From NCBI GenBank assembly GCA_963747715.1, contig CAVVGB010000002.1, positions 1-64,000 of the forward strand: a stretch of DNA of 64,000 bases, written 5' to 3'. The position numbers and the translations under genes were made by a program. The notes beneath the pieces are model-generated. The model saw nothing but the letters and a program-made list of their open reading frames with translations, searched no databases and was not told the origin of the DNA. This DNA is from CAVVGB01 sp963747715. GTDB taxonomy: Bacteria > Actinomycetota > Thermoleophilia > Gaiellales > Gaiellaceae. This document shows positions 19,870-27,888 of the stretch, in pieces (within the stretch, counting starts at the first letter, position 1; the number at the start of each line of letters is the position of its first letter).

Positions 19870-19975
19870 GGCGGCGCGAGGCAACGGACGCAGGGAGCGT
19901 TCGTACTGATTTCAAGTACGGGCGCGACCGAGGACGCAGCCTCGCGGCGATCCAGCGCGGCCAGGCGGCATCAGC
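19870..19975 (-). repeat. Dispersed ~100-bp intergenic repeat, copy C (inverted)
   Basis: On the minus strand this reads TGCGTCCTCGGTCGCGCCCG then TA, a loop, TACGAACGCTCCCTGCGTCC, matching copies A and B. It lies just upstream of ahcY, in the opposite orientation to the other two copies relative to the map. The loop sequence differs in all three copies. Confidence 0.7.
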
Positions 19976-19995
19976 TGTATTTCGTCAAGCCCTCC

Positions 19996-20349
19996 CTAGT
20001 GGTCTGCCCGGCCGTACCGGTCTTCCAGGCGGACGATGTCGTCGATCTCGGGCGTCGAGACCTCGAGGACGGTCGTGTCCTCGAGGGCGCGCCAGCGATG
20101 GACTGTGCCCGGCTGGATGTGGAAGGCATGCCCCGGCCCGACCACCTCGATGTCGAGCGGCCCGCCGGGGTCGCCGATCTCCATCTCGATCCGGCCCGCG
20201 AGCACGTAGATGACCTCGTCCTTCTCCCGGTGGAACTGGAGGCTGAGCTGTTCGTCCTTGCGGATGAAGAGCACCTTGCCGCAGTAGCGGTCGGTGAGGG
20301 CGTAGATGATCTCGTAGCCCCAGGGCTTTTCGACGCGGCTTACGGCCAT
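19996..20349 (-). CDS. Stand-alone cupin, mannose-6-phosphate isomerase type II-like
   Basis: From ATG 20349 the protein begins MAVSRVEKPWGYEIIYALTD, the motif (V.KPWGxE) that opens the cupin domain of bifunctional ManC/ManA enzymes. Metal-binding positions are visible in LQFHREKDEVIYVLAGR and the second cupin box GPGHAFHIQPGTVHRW. At 117 residues it is a single cupin domain. Related stand-alone cupins are attached to sugar-nucleotide clusters, and here the neighbours are nucleotidyltransferases and ugd. The frame stays open to an earlier ATG at 20394, but the downstream start fits the family better. Whether it isomerises a sugar phosphate is uncertain. Confidence 0.75.
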   Translation of the reverse strand: MAVSRVEKPWGYEIIYALTDRYCGKVLFIRKDEQLSLQFHREKDEVIYVLAGRIEMEIGDPGGPLDIEVVGPGHAFHIQPGTVHRWRALEDTTVLEVSTPEIDDIVRLEDRYGRADH

Positions 20350-20433
20350 GCGAAAGCGGTCGAGGTCGAGCAGGTTGGGCGAGATCCGTTCCACACAGCG
20401 GACTATCTCAGGCCGGGGGCTCTTCGCAAAACG

Positions 20434-21135
20434 TCATGCGGACACCGGGAACACGTCTGGGTGGGACGCCACGTATTCGTCCGCGGTGCGGAGGTCTTTC
20501 GGCGTGTTGACCGTCAGCCAGACGCCCTCGTGGCGGAAGGCGGCCAGGCGACCCTCCGCCGCCAGCTCCGGAAAGGTCGTCTGCTCGTGGTCCCCCCGCT
20601 CCGGCAGACGCTCGAGTGCCTCCTCCCCGAGCACGTAGACCCCACAGCTCGCCCAGTAGGGGAGGACAGGCGCTTCGCGGAAGCCGCTGACCATGTCGCC
20701 GTCGGCCAGGTCGACGACGCCGAGCGCCGAGCGGAGCGGGACGACGGCGATCGTGGCGGCCGCCTTCCGCTTCCGATGGCTGTCGAGGAGCGCGCGCAGA
20801 TCGATGTCGAGGAGCTCGTCGCCGTTGAGTGCGAAGACGTCCCCTTCTTGCTCACGCGCGCGCGCAGCAAGACGAAGGCCGCCCCCACGTCCGAGCGGCT
20901 CGGGCTCGGGCGCCGTGACGACCTCCACGCCGAGCCCGCCGAGCTCGGACCCGACGAGGCCTTCCTGCCCACTGAGACAGCTGACGATGACGCGCTCCAC
21001 GCCGGCGGCTTGAAGCAGCGCCACCTGGTAGGCGGCCAGGGGCCGTCCGGCGACCGGCACGAGAGCCTTGGGACGACCGCCCGCGGCCGCACCGAGACGT
21101 TCGGCCTTGCCGCCCGCGAGGATGATCGCCTCCAA
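20434..21135 (-). CDS. Sugar-phosphate nucleotidyltransferase
   Basis: A 233-residue single-domain enzyme. It opens LEAIILAGGKAERLG and continues GRPKALVPVAGRPLAAYQVA, the nucleotide-binding loop of the family. ALNGDELLDIDLRALL holds the metal-binding Asp, and GVYVLGEEALERLP and WLTVNTPKDL follow the D-glycero-manno-heptose/mannose-1-phosphate nucleotidyltransferase pattern. There is no beta-helix domain, unlike the second pyrophosphorylase at 16379-17399. Start is TTG at 21135, one base after the ugd stop, implying translational coupling and a shared role in polysaccharide precursor supply. The sugar specificity cannot be read from sequence. Confidence 0.85.
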   Translation of the reverse strand: MEAIILAGGKAERLGAAAGGRPKALVPVAGRPLAAYQVALLQAAGVERVIVSCLSGQEGLVGSELGGLGVEVVTAPEPEPLGRGGGLRLAARAREQEGDVFALNGDELLDIDLRALLDSHRKRKAAATIAVVPLRSALGVVDLADGDMVSGFREAPVLPYWASCGVYVLGEEALERLPERGDHEQTTFPELAAEGRLAAFRHEGVWLTVNTPKDLRTADEYVASHPDVFPVSA

Positions 21136-21136
21136 A

Positions 21137-22487
21137 TTAGCCGTGAAGTTCGCGTTCGGGCTCGGGCTCGGCCGTTTCGGGCAGAGCCTCGAGAACCGTG
21201 GAGGTCCGGCCGATCGCCTCGTACGCGAACCCCGCCGCACGCACCTCACGCGGGTCGAGCATGTTTCGCCCGTCCACGATCAAGGGGTTGTCCATGGCGG
21301 CGCGGTTCTCCTCCGAGACGAGCTCTTGCAGCTCTGGCCACTCGGTCACGATGACCGCTGCGTCGGCGCCGGCGACCGCCGCGGAGACGGTCGGAACAAG
21401 CTCGACGCCGCGCAAGAGCTCCCGCGCCTCCTCGCCCACGACGGGATCCCACGCGCGCACGTGGGCGCCCTCGGCGAGCAGGCGCGGCGCGAGCACGAGG
21501 CTCGGTGCGTTCCGCATGTCGTTCGTGTCCGGTTTGAACGCCAGGCCGAGGAGGGCGATCGTCTTGCCGTGCAGCGGGCCGAGGTGCTTGAGGAGCTTGC
21601 CAACGACGCGGCGCTTCTGCAGCTCGTTGACCTCGATCACGGCCGTGAGGAGCTGGAAGTGGTAACCGGAGTTGCCGGCCAGCTGCTTGAGCGCGGTGAC
21701 GTCCTTCGGGAGACAGGAGCCCGAATAGCCGATCCCGGCGCGGAGGAAGAGCGGGCCGATGCGGCGGTCGAGGCCCATCGCCTCGGCCACGCGTCGCGAC
21801 GTCGGCGCCCGTTTCCTCGCAGACGTTCGCGATCTCGTTGATGAAGGAGATCTTCGTGGCGAGGAAGGCGTTCGAGGCGAGCTTCGCCATCTCGGCCGAC
21901 GCCACGTCCATGCGGACGATCGGTGCGCCGAACGGCTCGTACAGGCGCGCCACGACGTCGCCGTCCGCCTCGTCGTAGGCGCCGACGACGACCCGATCCG
22001 GCTTCGTGAAATCGGCGATGGCCGTCCCTTCCGCGAGGAACTCGGGGTTCGACACGTAGGCGAGGCGGCCGCGCCCACGCGCGTCGAGCTCGGCCCGCAC
22101 CTTCGCGCCCGTCCCGACCGGGACGGTGCTCTTCATGGCGAGGACGGTGCTCTCATGGAGCTCCGGCAGCTCGTCGAAGATGCTCCAAACGGCTGAGAGG
22201 TCGGCGTCCCCCGCGTACGTCGCGGGCGTTCCGACGCAAACGAACACGATCCGCGCGGCGGCGAACACCTCGTCGAGGTCGAGCGTGAAGCGAATCCGCC
22301 CCCGGTTGGCCTCGAGGAGCTCGGCGAGGCCAAGCTCGTAGACGGGCACGCGCCCGGCCTCGAGATCGCGGATCCGCTCGGGAACGACGTCGCGGACGAC
22401 GACGTCGTGGCCGAGCTTGGCGAAGCAGGCGGCGGTGACGAGACCGACCCAGCCGGCACCGATGACGCCGAGCGGTTCCCTTTCCAT
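21137..22487 (-). CDS. ugd: UDP-glucose/GDP-mannose 6-dehydrogenase family
   Basis: About 450 residues. NAD-binding GVIGAGWVGLVTAACFAKLG at the N-terminus, FVCVGTPATYAGDADLSAVW, the catalytic Cys in GIGYSGSCLPKDVTALKQLA and the C-terminal cap with KTIALLGLAFKPDTNDMRNA. The enzyme oxidises UDP-glucose to UDP-glucuronate (or the GDP-mannose equivalent) in two steps through a thiohemiacetal. The frame changes near 21790. Removing one G joins GADV to RRVAEAMGLD, a base error. The UDP-glucuronate product is the substrate of the SDR at 48660-49687 if that is a decarboxylase. The N-terminal ATG at 22487 lies 42 bp from repeat copy B. Confidence 0.94.
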
Positions 22488-22528
22488 TGCAGGGAGTCTA
22501 GTGCCCGCTCACGCCATAGTCAGGGCGC

Positions 22529-22630
22529 TTCTGGCGGCTGCAAAGCAGCGCCAGGCGGCGTCCTCGGTCGCGCCCGTATTAGTGAATACGAACGCTCCCT
22601 GCGTCCTTGCCTGACTCGCTTTTCGCTCGC
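22529..22630 (+). repeat. Dispersed ~100-bp intergenic repeat, copy B
   Basis: Same orientation as copy A: TTCTGG(C)GGCTGC..., GGCGTCCTCGGTCGCGCCCG, a shorter loop, TACGAACGCTCCCTGCGTCC and TTGCCTGACTCGCTTTTCGC. It fills most of the gap between ugd and the LCP-family gene. One frame of A and B gives a similar short peptide (RSLRPCL.RFS), but copy-to-copy indels in the loop argue against real coding. Confidence 0.75.
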
Positions 22631-22661
22631 CCGAAGTGGGCGACCATGACCTGAACGGACC

Positions 22662-24557
22662 CTAGTTAGCGGGCTTCAGGCCCTTGGCGATGGCGAGCAT
22701 CGTCTCGTTGTTGAGACGGTCGAGCAGCGTGTTCACGACCCAGTACGCCGTCTCGTTGGCCTCGAAGGCCACCATGTGCAGGCGGGGCCCGTCGAAGAAG
22801 AGCTTGTATTCCCGGCCGTTGATGGTCTGGGTCACACTCGGGCCCTCGAGGATCGGCGCGTCTGTCCAGGTCGTCTGCTGAATGCCCCAGTACTCCCCCG
22901 TTCCCATCGCGTAGACGAGACGGAAGGCGTCGTGGTCGTCGATCCGGTAGGCGCGGGCCGGCTCCTCCGTCGAGAGCACGGAGTTGACGTCGCGCACCGT
23001 CGGGACAAGCAGCTGCCCGTCGAACTTGCGGTCGGCCGCTTGCACGTGCGAGACGGCGTGCGTCGCGTCCTTGACGACCGTCGGCTCCTGGCGCTGCGGC
23101 GTCTCGTCGCGCGCGCCGGGCGCGAGCCGTCCGTGGAACGTCTGTCCAACCACCACTCGGAGCATCGTCGAGAGCGTCTCGCCGGCTCCGGCCGGGGCGA
23201 TCTCCGCGTCGCCGAAGAGATCAGCGACAGCTTGCGCGGCCACCTTCGCGTCGGGTTGCGACGCGTCGTAGACGACTTGCGTCGTGAAGTAGTCGAAATT
23301 GTCGGCGTTTCCGCCCGTGACGACGTTGTAGCCGCGCCGCGAGAGGAGATAGGCGGCGTCGCTCGCCGAGCCCGCCTGGCCGTTGCCGTTGAGAACCTCG
23401 ATGGACACGTCGCGCGGCGGCGGGGCCTCGGCTTTCGGGAGCGGGCGTCTGGTCGCGGCGCTCGCCGCTTTCTCGGCCGCCTGGGGATCCGGGTTCATGA
23501 ACTTGTCGACCGCGGTGTCGATCGCGTCCTGCGGCGCCGACAACTCTGCGTAGCCCGTGATGCCCTGGATCTGCACCTGCTGGAAGTTCCCCGACGGCAG
23601 GCCGTACGCGAGCTTTGCGTAGCCGTAGAGCGTGCCGAAGTCGAGCGTCTTGCCCCCGCCCACGCCCACCTCGACGTTCTTCGTGATCGTGTTGACGATG
23701 CCCGGCACCCTCGTGATCGACCAAAAGCTCGATACCTGCTGCTTGAGGGCCTTCACGAACTGCTGCTGGCGCGTGATGCGGTACAGGTCGGAGTCCGTGT
23801 GGCGGAACCGGACGAAGCTGAGCGCCTGGCTGCCCGTCAAGTGCTGGTACCCGGACCGCAGGTCGATCTCCGCGAAGGTCTGACCGAGGCCGAGACCGCT
23901 GTTGTCGTTGAAGTAGCGGTGGTCGATATCGAGGTAGACGCCGCCGACCTTGTCGACGATCTCCTTGAATCCGATGAAGTTGACGGTGATCATGTAGTTG
24001 ATCGGGATGCCGGTCAGCGCCTTGACGGTCTCGAGCGTCCCTTTCGGGCCGCAGTACGTGTACGCCTCGTTGATGCGACCCCTGAAGGGCGGGTGCCCAC
24101 GGCAAGCCGGGATGTCGACGATCAGATCGCGCGGGAACGAGAGCATCGAGATCGTGTCGGCCCCGGGATCGGCGCGGAGCAGCATGACCGTGTCCGAGCG
24201 TGGCTGCATTCCGCGGTCTGCTCCGAGCCGCTTGTCGTAGCCGATCACGATCGCCGTCGTCGGCTGCCCGGGAACCGGCACGTCGAGGATCCTCTCGGCC
24301 GCCTTCACCTCGGGCGAGCTGGCGGCCACCGCCGAGATGCTCTGGTTGATGAAGAGCCACGCGCCACCGGCGAGCGCCCCCGCTGCGACGAAGACGACGA
24401 TGAACATCCAAAGGAAGATCCGGCCGAGGAGATGCATCGCTCCGCGCCTGGGACGGCGGTAATGGGTGACCGGCGTCAGGAGCCCCGGAGGGACGGACGC
24501 CCGACCGGTGCCATTGGCCTCAGCTCGACCGGTGCCTCGCTTGAGCGTCGTCCGCAT
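22662..24557 (-). CDS. LytR-CpsA-Psr family wall-polymer ligase with LytR_C domain
   Basis: Up to 631 residues. A basic tail (YRRPRRG) precedes one membrane segment (about 43-65, IFLWMFIVVFVAAGALAGGA). The extracellular LCP domain (about 95-300) has the conserved polar residues in RSDTVMLLRADP, SFPRDLIVDIP, INEAYTYCGP and LTGSQALSFVRFRHTDSD, which bind the polyprenyl pyrophosphate. A LytR_C domain follows (about 375-470, VSIEVLNGNGQAGSASDAAY), then an extra C-terminal domain of about 150 residues. LCP enzymes attach teichoic-acid-like or other glycopolymers to peptidoglycan or protein. The start may be ATG 24437, since 24557 directly follows a terminator-like hairpin. Confidence 0.92.
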   Translation of the reverse strand: MRTTLKRGTGRAEANGTGRASVPPGLLTPVTHYRRPRRGAMHLLGRIFLWMFIVVFVAAGALAGGAWLFINQSISAVAASSPEVKAAERILDVPVPGQPTTAIVIGYDKRLGADRGMQPRSDTVMLLRADPGADTISMLSFPRDLIVDIPACRGHPPFRGRINEAYTYCGPKGTLETVKALTGIPINYMITVNFIGFKEIVDKVGGVYLDIDHRYFNDNSGLGLGQTFAEIDLRSGYQHLTGSQALSFVRFRHTDSDLYRITRQQQFVKALKQQVSSFWSITRVPGIVNTITKNVEVGVGGGKTLDFGTLYGYAKLAYGLPSGNFQQVQIQGITGYAELSAPQDAIDTAVDKFMNPDPQAAEKAASAATRRPLPKAEAPPPRDVSIEVLNGNGQAGSASDAAYLLSRRGYNVVTGGNADNFDYFTTQVVYDASQPDAKVAAQAVADLFGDAEIAPAGAGETLSTMLRVVVGQTFHGRLAPGARDETPQRQEPTVVKDATHAVSHVQAADRKFDGQLLVPTVRDVNSVLSTEEPARAYRIDDHDAFRLVYAMGTGEYWGIQQTTWTDAPILEGPSVTQTINGREYKLFFDGPRLHMVAFEANETAYWVVNTLLDRLNNETMLAIAKGLKPAN

Positions 24558-24560
24558 ACG

Positions 24561-24580
24561 AAAAGTCGCCGGGAGGCGAC
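24561..24580 (-). terminator. Rho-independent-like terminator after the YbdK-type gene
   Basis: On the minus strand GTCGCC, loop TCCC, GGCGAC is followed by TTTT. The stem is short (6 bp) but perfect and GC-only apart from its outer T-A and A-T pairs. It lies between the stop of the gene at 24640 and the LCP-family frame. Confidence 0.5.
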
Positions 24581-24639
24581 GAGGTCAGGATAACGAAGCC
24601 GGCGGCGGCCCCGGTCACCTCTCCGGATCCCTGGAAAGC

Positions 24640-25764
24640 CTAGATTTCGGCGACCGTCTGCTCGGCGAGACGCTGGGCGACCGCCAGCAGGCTCTCGGTC
24701 TCCTCGTAGACCCGCAGCTGCTCGTCCGCCCCGTTGCCGCGCTCGAGGAGGGCGTCGACCAGTTCGAGCTCGCGCGCGCAGCCGAGCCTCTTGGCGGCGG
24801 GCTCGCACCGGTCCGCCAGGGCGCGCACGGCGTCGGGCGCCGTCCGCTCCGTGTCTCGCTCGAGGTCGATGAGCTGCGCGCCGAGCCCGTACCGCGACGC
24901 ACGCCACTTGTTCTCGCCGACAAGCGTCACCGGCTGCACAGACAGGGGCCGCCCTTCGTCGAAGTCCGCGGCCACGGACGCGACGATGCTCTGCGCGAGC
25001 GCGGCGATCGCCGCCACCGCGTCGAGCCGCGTCTGTGCGTCGCAGATGCGGATCTCGATCGTGCCGAACTTCGGGTGGGGCCTGAGATCCCACCAGATGT
25101 ACGTGTAGTCCTCGAAGGAGTTCGTCCTGATGCCGCGCTGGACGAGCTGCTCGAACTCCTCGAAGGAATCGAAGGAGGGTGGCAACCCCGAGCGCGGGAA
25201 GCTGTCGAAAACCTTGATGCGCGTCGAGGCGAGCCCGGTGCGGCGCCCGTGCCAGAAGGGCGAGTTGGCCGAGAGGGCGAGCAGCTCTGGGAGGAACGTG
25301 CGCGCGGCGTTCGTGCATGCGATCGCCTTGTCCGGCGAATCGAGCCCGATGTGCATGTGGAGGCCGAAGATGAGCTCGCGCTCGGCGACCCAGCGCATCG
25401 CCTCGATCAGCTCGACGTAGCGGGGCCGGTCGGTCACCTCCTGGTGCTCGTAGCGCGAGAAGGGATGCGTGCCGGCACCGGCGATGACCGCGTTCGAGTC
25501 GGCCGCCGCGTCGCGAAGGCGCGCACGCAGGCCGCGGAGGCCCTCTACCGCCTCGGCCACCGAGCTCGTCACGGTCGTGGCGACCTCGACGACCGACTGG
25601 AGGAGCTCGGGCTTGACGGTGCCCTCATGGGGCTCCTGCTCGCCCAGTGTGTCGAGGACCTCGTCGATGCGGGAGACGAGCTCGAAGCTCTCGCGGTTCA
25701 GGAGCTGGAACTCCTCCTCGACGCCAAGGCTGAAAGGAGGGCTTTGGCCGAATGTGTGTTGCAA
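24640..25764 (-). CDS. Carboxylate-amine ligase, YbdK/GCS2 family
   Basis: About 374 residues. FSLGVEEEFQLLN at the N-terminus and the metal/ATP-binding pattern of glutamate-cysteine ligase type 2 (VAERELIFGLHMHIGLDSPD, RTGLASTRIKVFDSFPRSGL, HPKFGTIEIRICDAQT). YbdK-type proteins have weak gamma-glutamylcysteine ligase activity in vitro. True GCS2 enzymes of actinobacteria (EgtA/MshC-linked) look similar, so an ergothioneine or other ligase role is possible. The likely start is TTG at 25764, preceded by GGGGGAG. That ribosome site lies in the 3' arm of a small hairpin just after the MetE stop, so initiation may be structure-dependent. The frame stays open upstream into metE. Confidence 0.85.
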   Translation of the reverse strand: MQHTFGQSPPFSLGVEEEFQLLNRESFELVSRIDEVLDTLGEQEPHEGTVKPELLQSVVEVATTVTSSVAEAVEGLRGLRARLRDAAADSNAVIAGAGTHPFSRYEHQEVTDRPRYVELIEAMRWVAERELIFGLHMHIGLDSPDKAIACTNAARTFLPELLALSANSPFWHGRRTGLASTRIKVFDSFPRSGLPPSFDSFEEFEQLVQRGIRTNSFEDYTYIWWDLRPHPKFGTIEIRICDAQTRLDAVAAIAALAQSIVASVAADFDEGRPLSVQPVTLVGENKWRASRYGLGAQLIDLERDTERTAPDAVRALADRCEPAAKRLGCARELELVDALLERGNGADEQLRVYEETESLLAVAQRLAEQTVAEI

Positions 25765-25784
25765 GCTCCCCCGAAAGTCGGGGC

Positions 25785-26939
25785 TTAGGGTGAGGCCTTG
25801 TTCAGGACGTCCTCCGCGAGCCGCGTTCCCTGCACCATGGTGGCGAGCTTGTCGTAGACGACGTCCCAGCTCCGCGTGCGCAGGCCGCAATCCGGGTTGA
25901 CCTGGATGCGCGCGGGGTCGTCGAGGACCTTGACGGCGTAGAGGATCCTGTCGCGCACGAGCTCCGCCGGCTCCACGAAGTCGGAGTGGATGTCGAGGAC
26001 GCCGAGCCCCACGTCCGGGTAGCTGTGCTTCTTGAAGAGGCTCAGCGTGTCGCGGTAGCCGGGCCGCGCATCGTCACTCGTCCCGAGCTCGCGCGAGTCG
26101 CGGTTGGCGAACTCGAGCTGCAGCTCGAGGCAATCCTCGAGCTCGAGCACGTGCGGCCAGAGAGCGCTGTAGTCGGAGAAGCAGATGTGCATGCTCTTCT
26201 TCACGTCCGCGTCGACGCCGCTCAGCGCGACGTTGAAGCCGTGGACGACGAGCGGCACCTCGTCGGGCTTCGTCGTGGCTGCGGGCTCGTCGATCTGGAT
26301 CCAGTCGGCTCCTGCCTCGACGAGACCATGGACGTTCGGGCGGATGACGTGCTCCGCCACGTCGGCGACGAAGCGCCTGCGCGCCTCGTAGCGGCGCTCG
26401 GCGGAGGCTCCGAGCGCGCCTTCGCGTGCGTAGTGCTCGTCGTAGGACCAGTCCTCCATCGTGTACGCGCCCGTCAGAGGCACCTTCACCACGCGGTCGG
26501 TGCGCTCGCGGATGAACTGGAACTCCTCGATGTCCTGCGGCCCGGCCACGGAAGGCGCCTCGACGACGGCGGCCTTGGCGTAGTACTTGTTGTCGAACGA
26601 GCGCACGGTCCCACGCGGCTCGAAGCCCTGCGCGAACGCCGCGACGTGGTCGTACATCTCCGTCCGGCGCTGCTCGCCGTCGTAGACGACGTCGAGGCCC
26701 GCCTGCTCCAGAAGTTGGATGGCGTACGTCGCCGCCCAGTCGTCGATCTGCGAGAGGCTCAGGCTGCCGGCGCGAAGACCCTCGACGAGCTCCTCGTGGC
26801 CGTCCACCTCGAGCCGCTTGCCCCACCGCTCGGCCTCGGCGAGGTCGTGCTTTTCGAGCGCCCGATCGGCGAACGACTTCACGCGCCAGGAAGGCTTGGC
26901 GAGGCTGCCGATCTCGCGGGTGAGAAAGCGAACGCTCAA
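25785..26939 (-). CDS. Cobalamin-independent methionine synthase, catalytic domain protein
   Basis: A 384-residue protein matching the C-terminal catalytic half of MetE. It begins FLTREIGSLAKPSWRVK, contains DGEQRRTEMYDHVAAF, the homocysteine-site segment WIQIDEPAATTKPDE, a zinc-ligand candidate pair in SMHICFSDY and IQVNPDCGLRTRSW, and DIHSDFVEP. Methyl transfer to homocysteine gives methionine. The partner gene directly upstream encodes an N-terminal-like barrel and overlaps by four bases (ATGA), so the two products probably act as a pair. It recycles homocysteine released by AhcY. The methyl donor (a folate or a corrinoid protein) is unknown for such short forms. Confidence 0.88.
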   Translation of the reverse strand: MSVRFLTREIGSLAKPSWRVKSFADRALEKHDLAEAERWGKRLEVDGHEELVEGLRAGSLSLSQIDDWAATYAIQLLEQAGLDVVYDGEQRRTEMYDHVAAFAQGFEPRGTVRSFDNKYYAKAAVVEAPSVAGPQDIEEFQFIRERTDRVVKVPLTGAYTMEDWSYDEHYAREGALGASAERRYEARRRFVADVAEHVIRPNVHGLVEAGADWIQIDEPAATTKPDEVPLVVHGFNVALSGVDADVKKSMHICFSDYSALWPHVLELEDCLELQLEFANRDSRELGTSDDARPGYRDTLSLFKKHSYPDVGLGVLDIHSDFVEPAELVRDRILYAVKVLDDPARIQVNPDCGLRTRSWDVVYDKLATMVQGTRLAEDVLNKASP

Positions 26940-27844
26940 GCGGATACCGCTCTCTCTCGTTGCGCGGCGCGGGCGCGCCCGAGACAGGCGAGCTTCTCGC
27001 GCGCGATCCTCTCGGGGACGAACTGGAGGTCGCCGTTGGGCACGAGCGCGATCCCCGCAGGACTGCGCTCGGCCAACCGCTCGACGAAGGTCCCGATCTC
27101 GGCAGAGTCTTCGAGCGCCGAGCTCCGGGCATCGACGACACCGGCGAGGAGCTCACGCGGGTAGTCCTCGGGCACCGCCTCGAGCGGCGTGCTGTAGAAG
27201 TCGACGCCCACCGCGGTCACGGGCGCGTCGGCCAGCTCGTCGAGGACGGAGGAGGCATCTCCGAAGACGAGCTGCAAGGCGAGCGGAACGCCGGCCGGCA
27301 GCTCGCTCAACGCCTCGACAGCCTCCGCGGTGCCACCGGTGCGAGCCAGGAACGGCTCGGACAGGACGACGAGCGCGCAGCCCGCTTCCCCCCACGCCTC
27401 GATCTGCGGCGCGAGCACGTTGGCCGCCAACGTCCGGGCACTCGCGCGCCCGTCGGCCGCGCGGGACAAGGCGTGCGGAGACGGCAGCGTCGCCACCCAG
27501 CGTCCGGGTGGAAGGTCCGGAGCCGACAGCGGCGCCCGCAGGCGTGGCTCGCCGTCGACGAGCAGGGCGCGATAGAAGGTGTTGGTGTCGAGGAAGCGCG
27601 TGAGCGGCCGCGCCTCCAGCCCGTCGGTGGCCTCGGCCAGGGGCCTGAACAGGTCTTGCCAGCGCAGCAGCCCATCGGAGAGGAGATCGAGCCCGGCGCT
27701 CTCCTGCGCGGCGACGAGCTCGCGGGCGTCGCGCCCGACCTGCTCGGCGACCGCCTGGTCAGTCGTCCGGCCGCGATCGAGGTCGCGCGTCGCCTGGACG
27801 AGCGCTTCGGACCGCGGGTAGATGCCGGGGGCAAAGGCCTTCAC
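26936..27844 (-). CDS. MetE N-terminal-domain-like protein, partner of the catalytic subunit
   Basis: A 302-residue protein beginning MKAFAPGIYPRSEALVQATR, with DAREVLVAAQES-like ARELVAAQESAGLDLLSDGL and RWQDLFRPLAEATDGLEA, the pattern of the N-terminal barrel of MetE and of short archaeal-type homologues. LVFGDASSVLDELADAPVTA and FYSTPLEAVPEDYPRELLAG continue the barrel. It lacks the catalytic zinc ligands found in the downstream gene. The four-base overlap with that gene indicates coupled synthesis. In ordinary MetE both barrels are one chain of about 750 residues. Here they are two genes totalling 686. Confidence 0.8.
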   Translation of the reverse strand: MKAFAPGIYPRSEALVQATRDLDRGRTTDQAVAEQVGRDARELVAAQESAGLDLLSDGLLRWQDLFRPLAEATDGLEARPLTRFLDTNTFYRALLVDGEPRLRAPLSAPDLPPGRWVATLPSPHALSRAADGRASARTLAANVLAPQIEAWGEAGCALVVLSEPFLARTGGTAEAVEALSELPAGVPLALQLVFGDASSVLDELADAPVTAVGVDFYSTPLEAVPEDYPRELLAGVVDARSSALEDSAEIGTFVERLAERSPAGIALVPNGDLQFVPERIAREKLACLGRARAAQRERAVSA

Positions 27845-27888
27845 GAGTGCGAGAGCTTAGCGGGTGGAAGGAACCGCTCTGCGCAGCA

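Noticed and set aside
19870..19975. Repeat copy C as a SAH or SAM riboswitch upstream of ahcY
   Set aside because: The same sequence occurs upstream of ugd and in the opposite orientation near mtnA, and I see no SAH or SAM riboswitch core.
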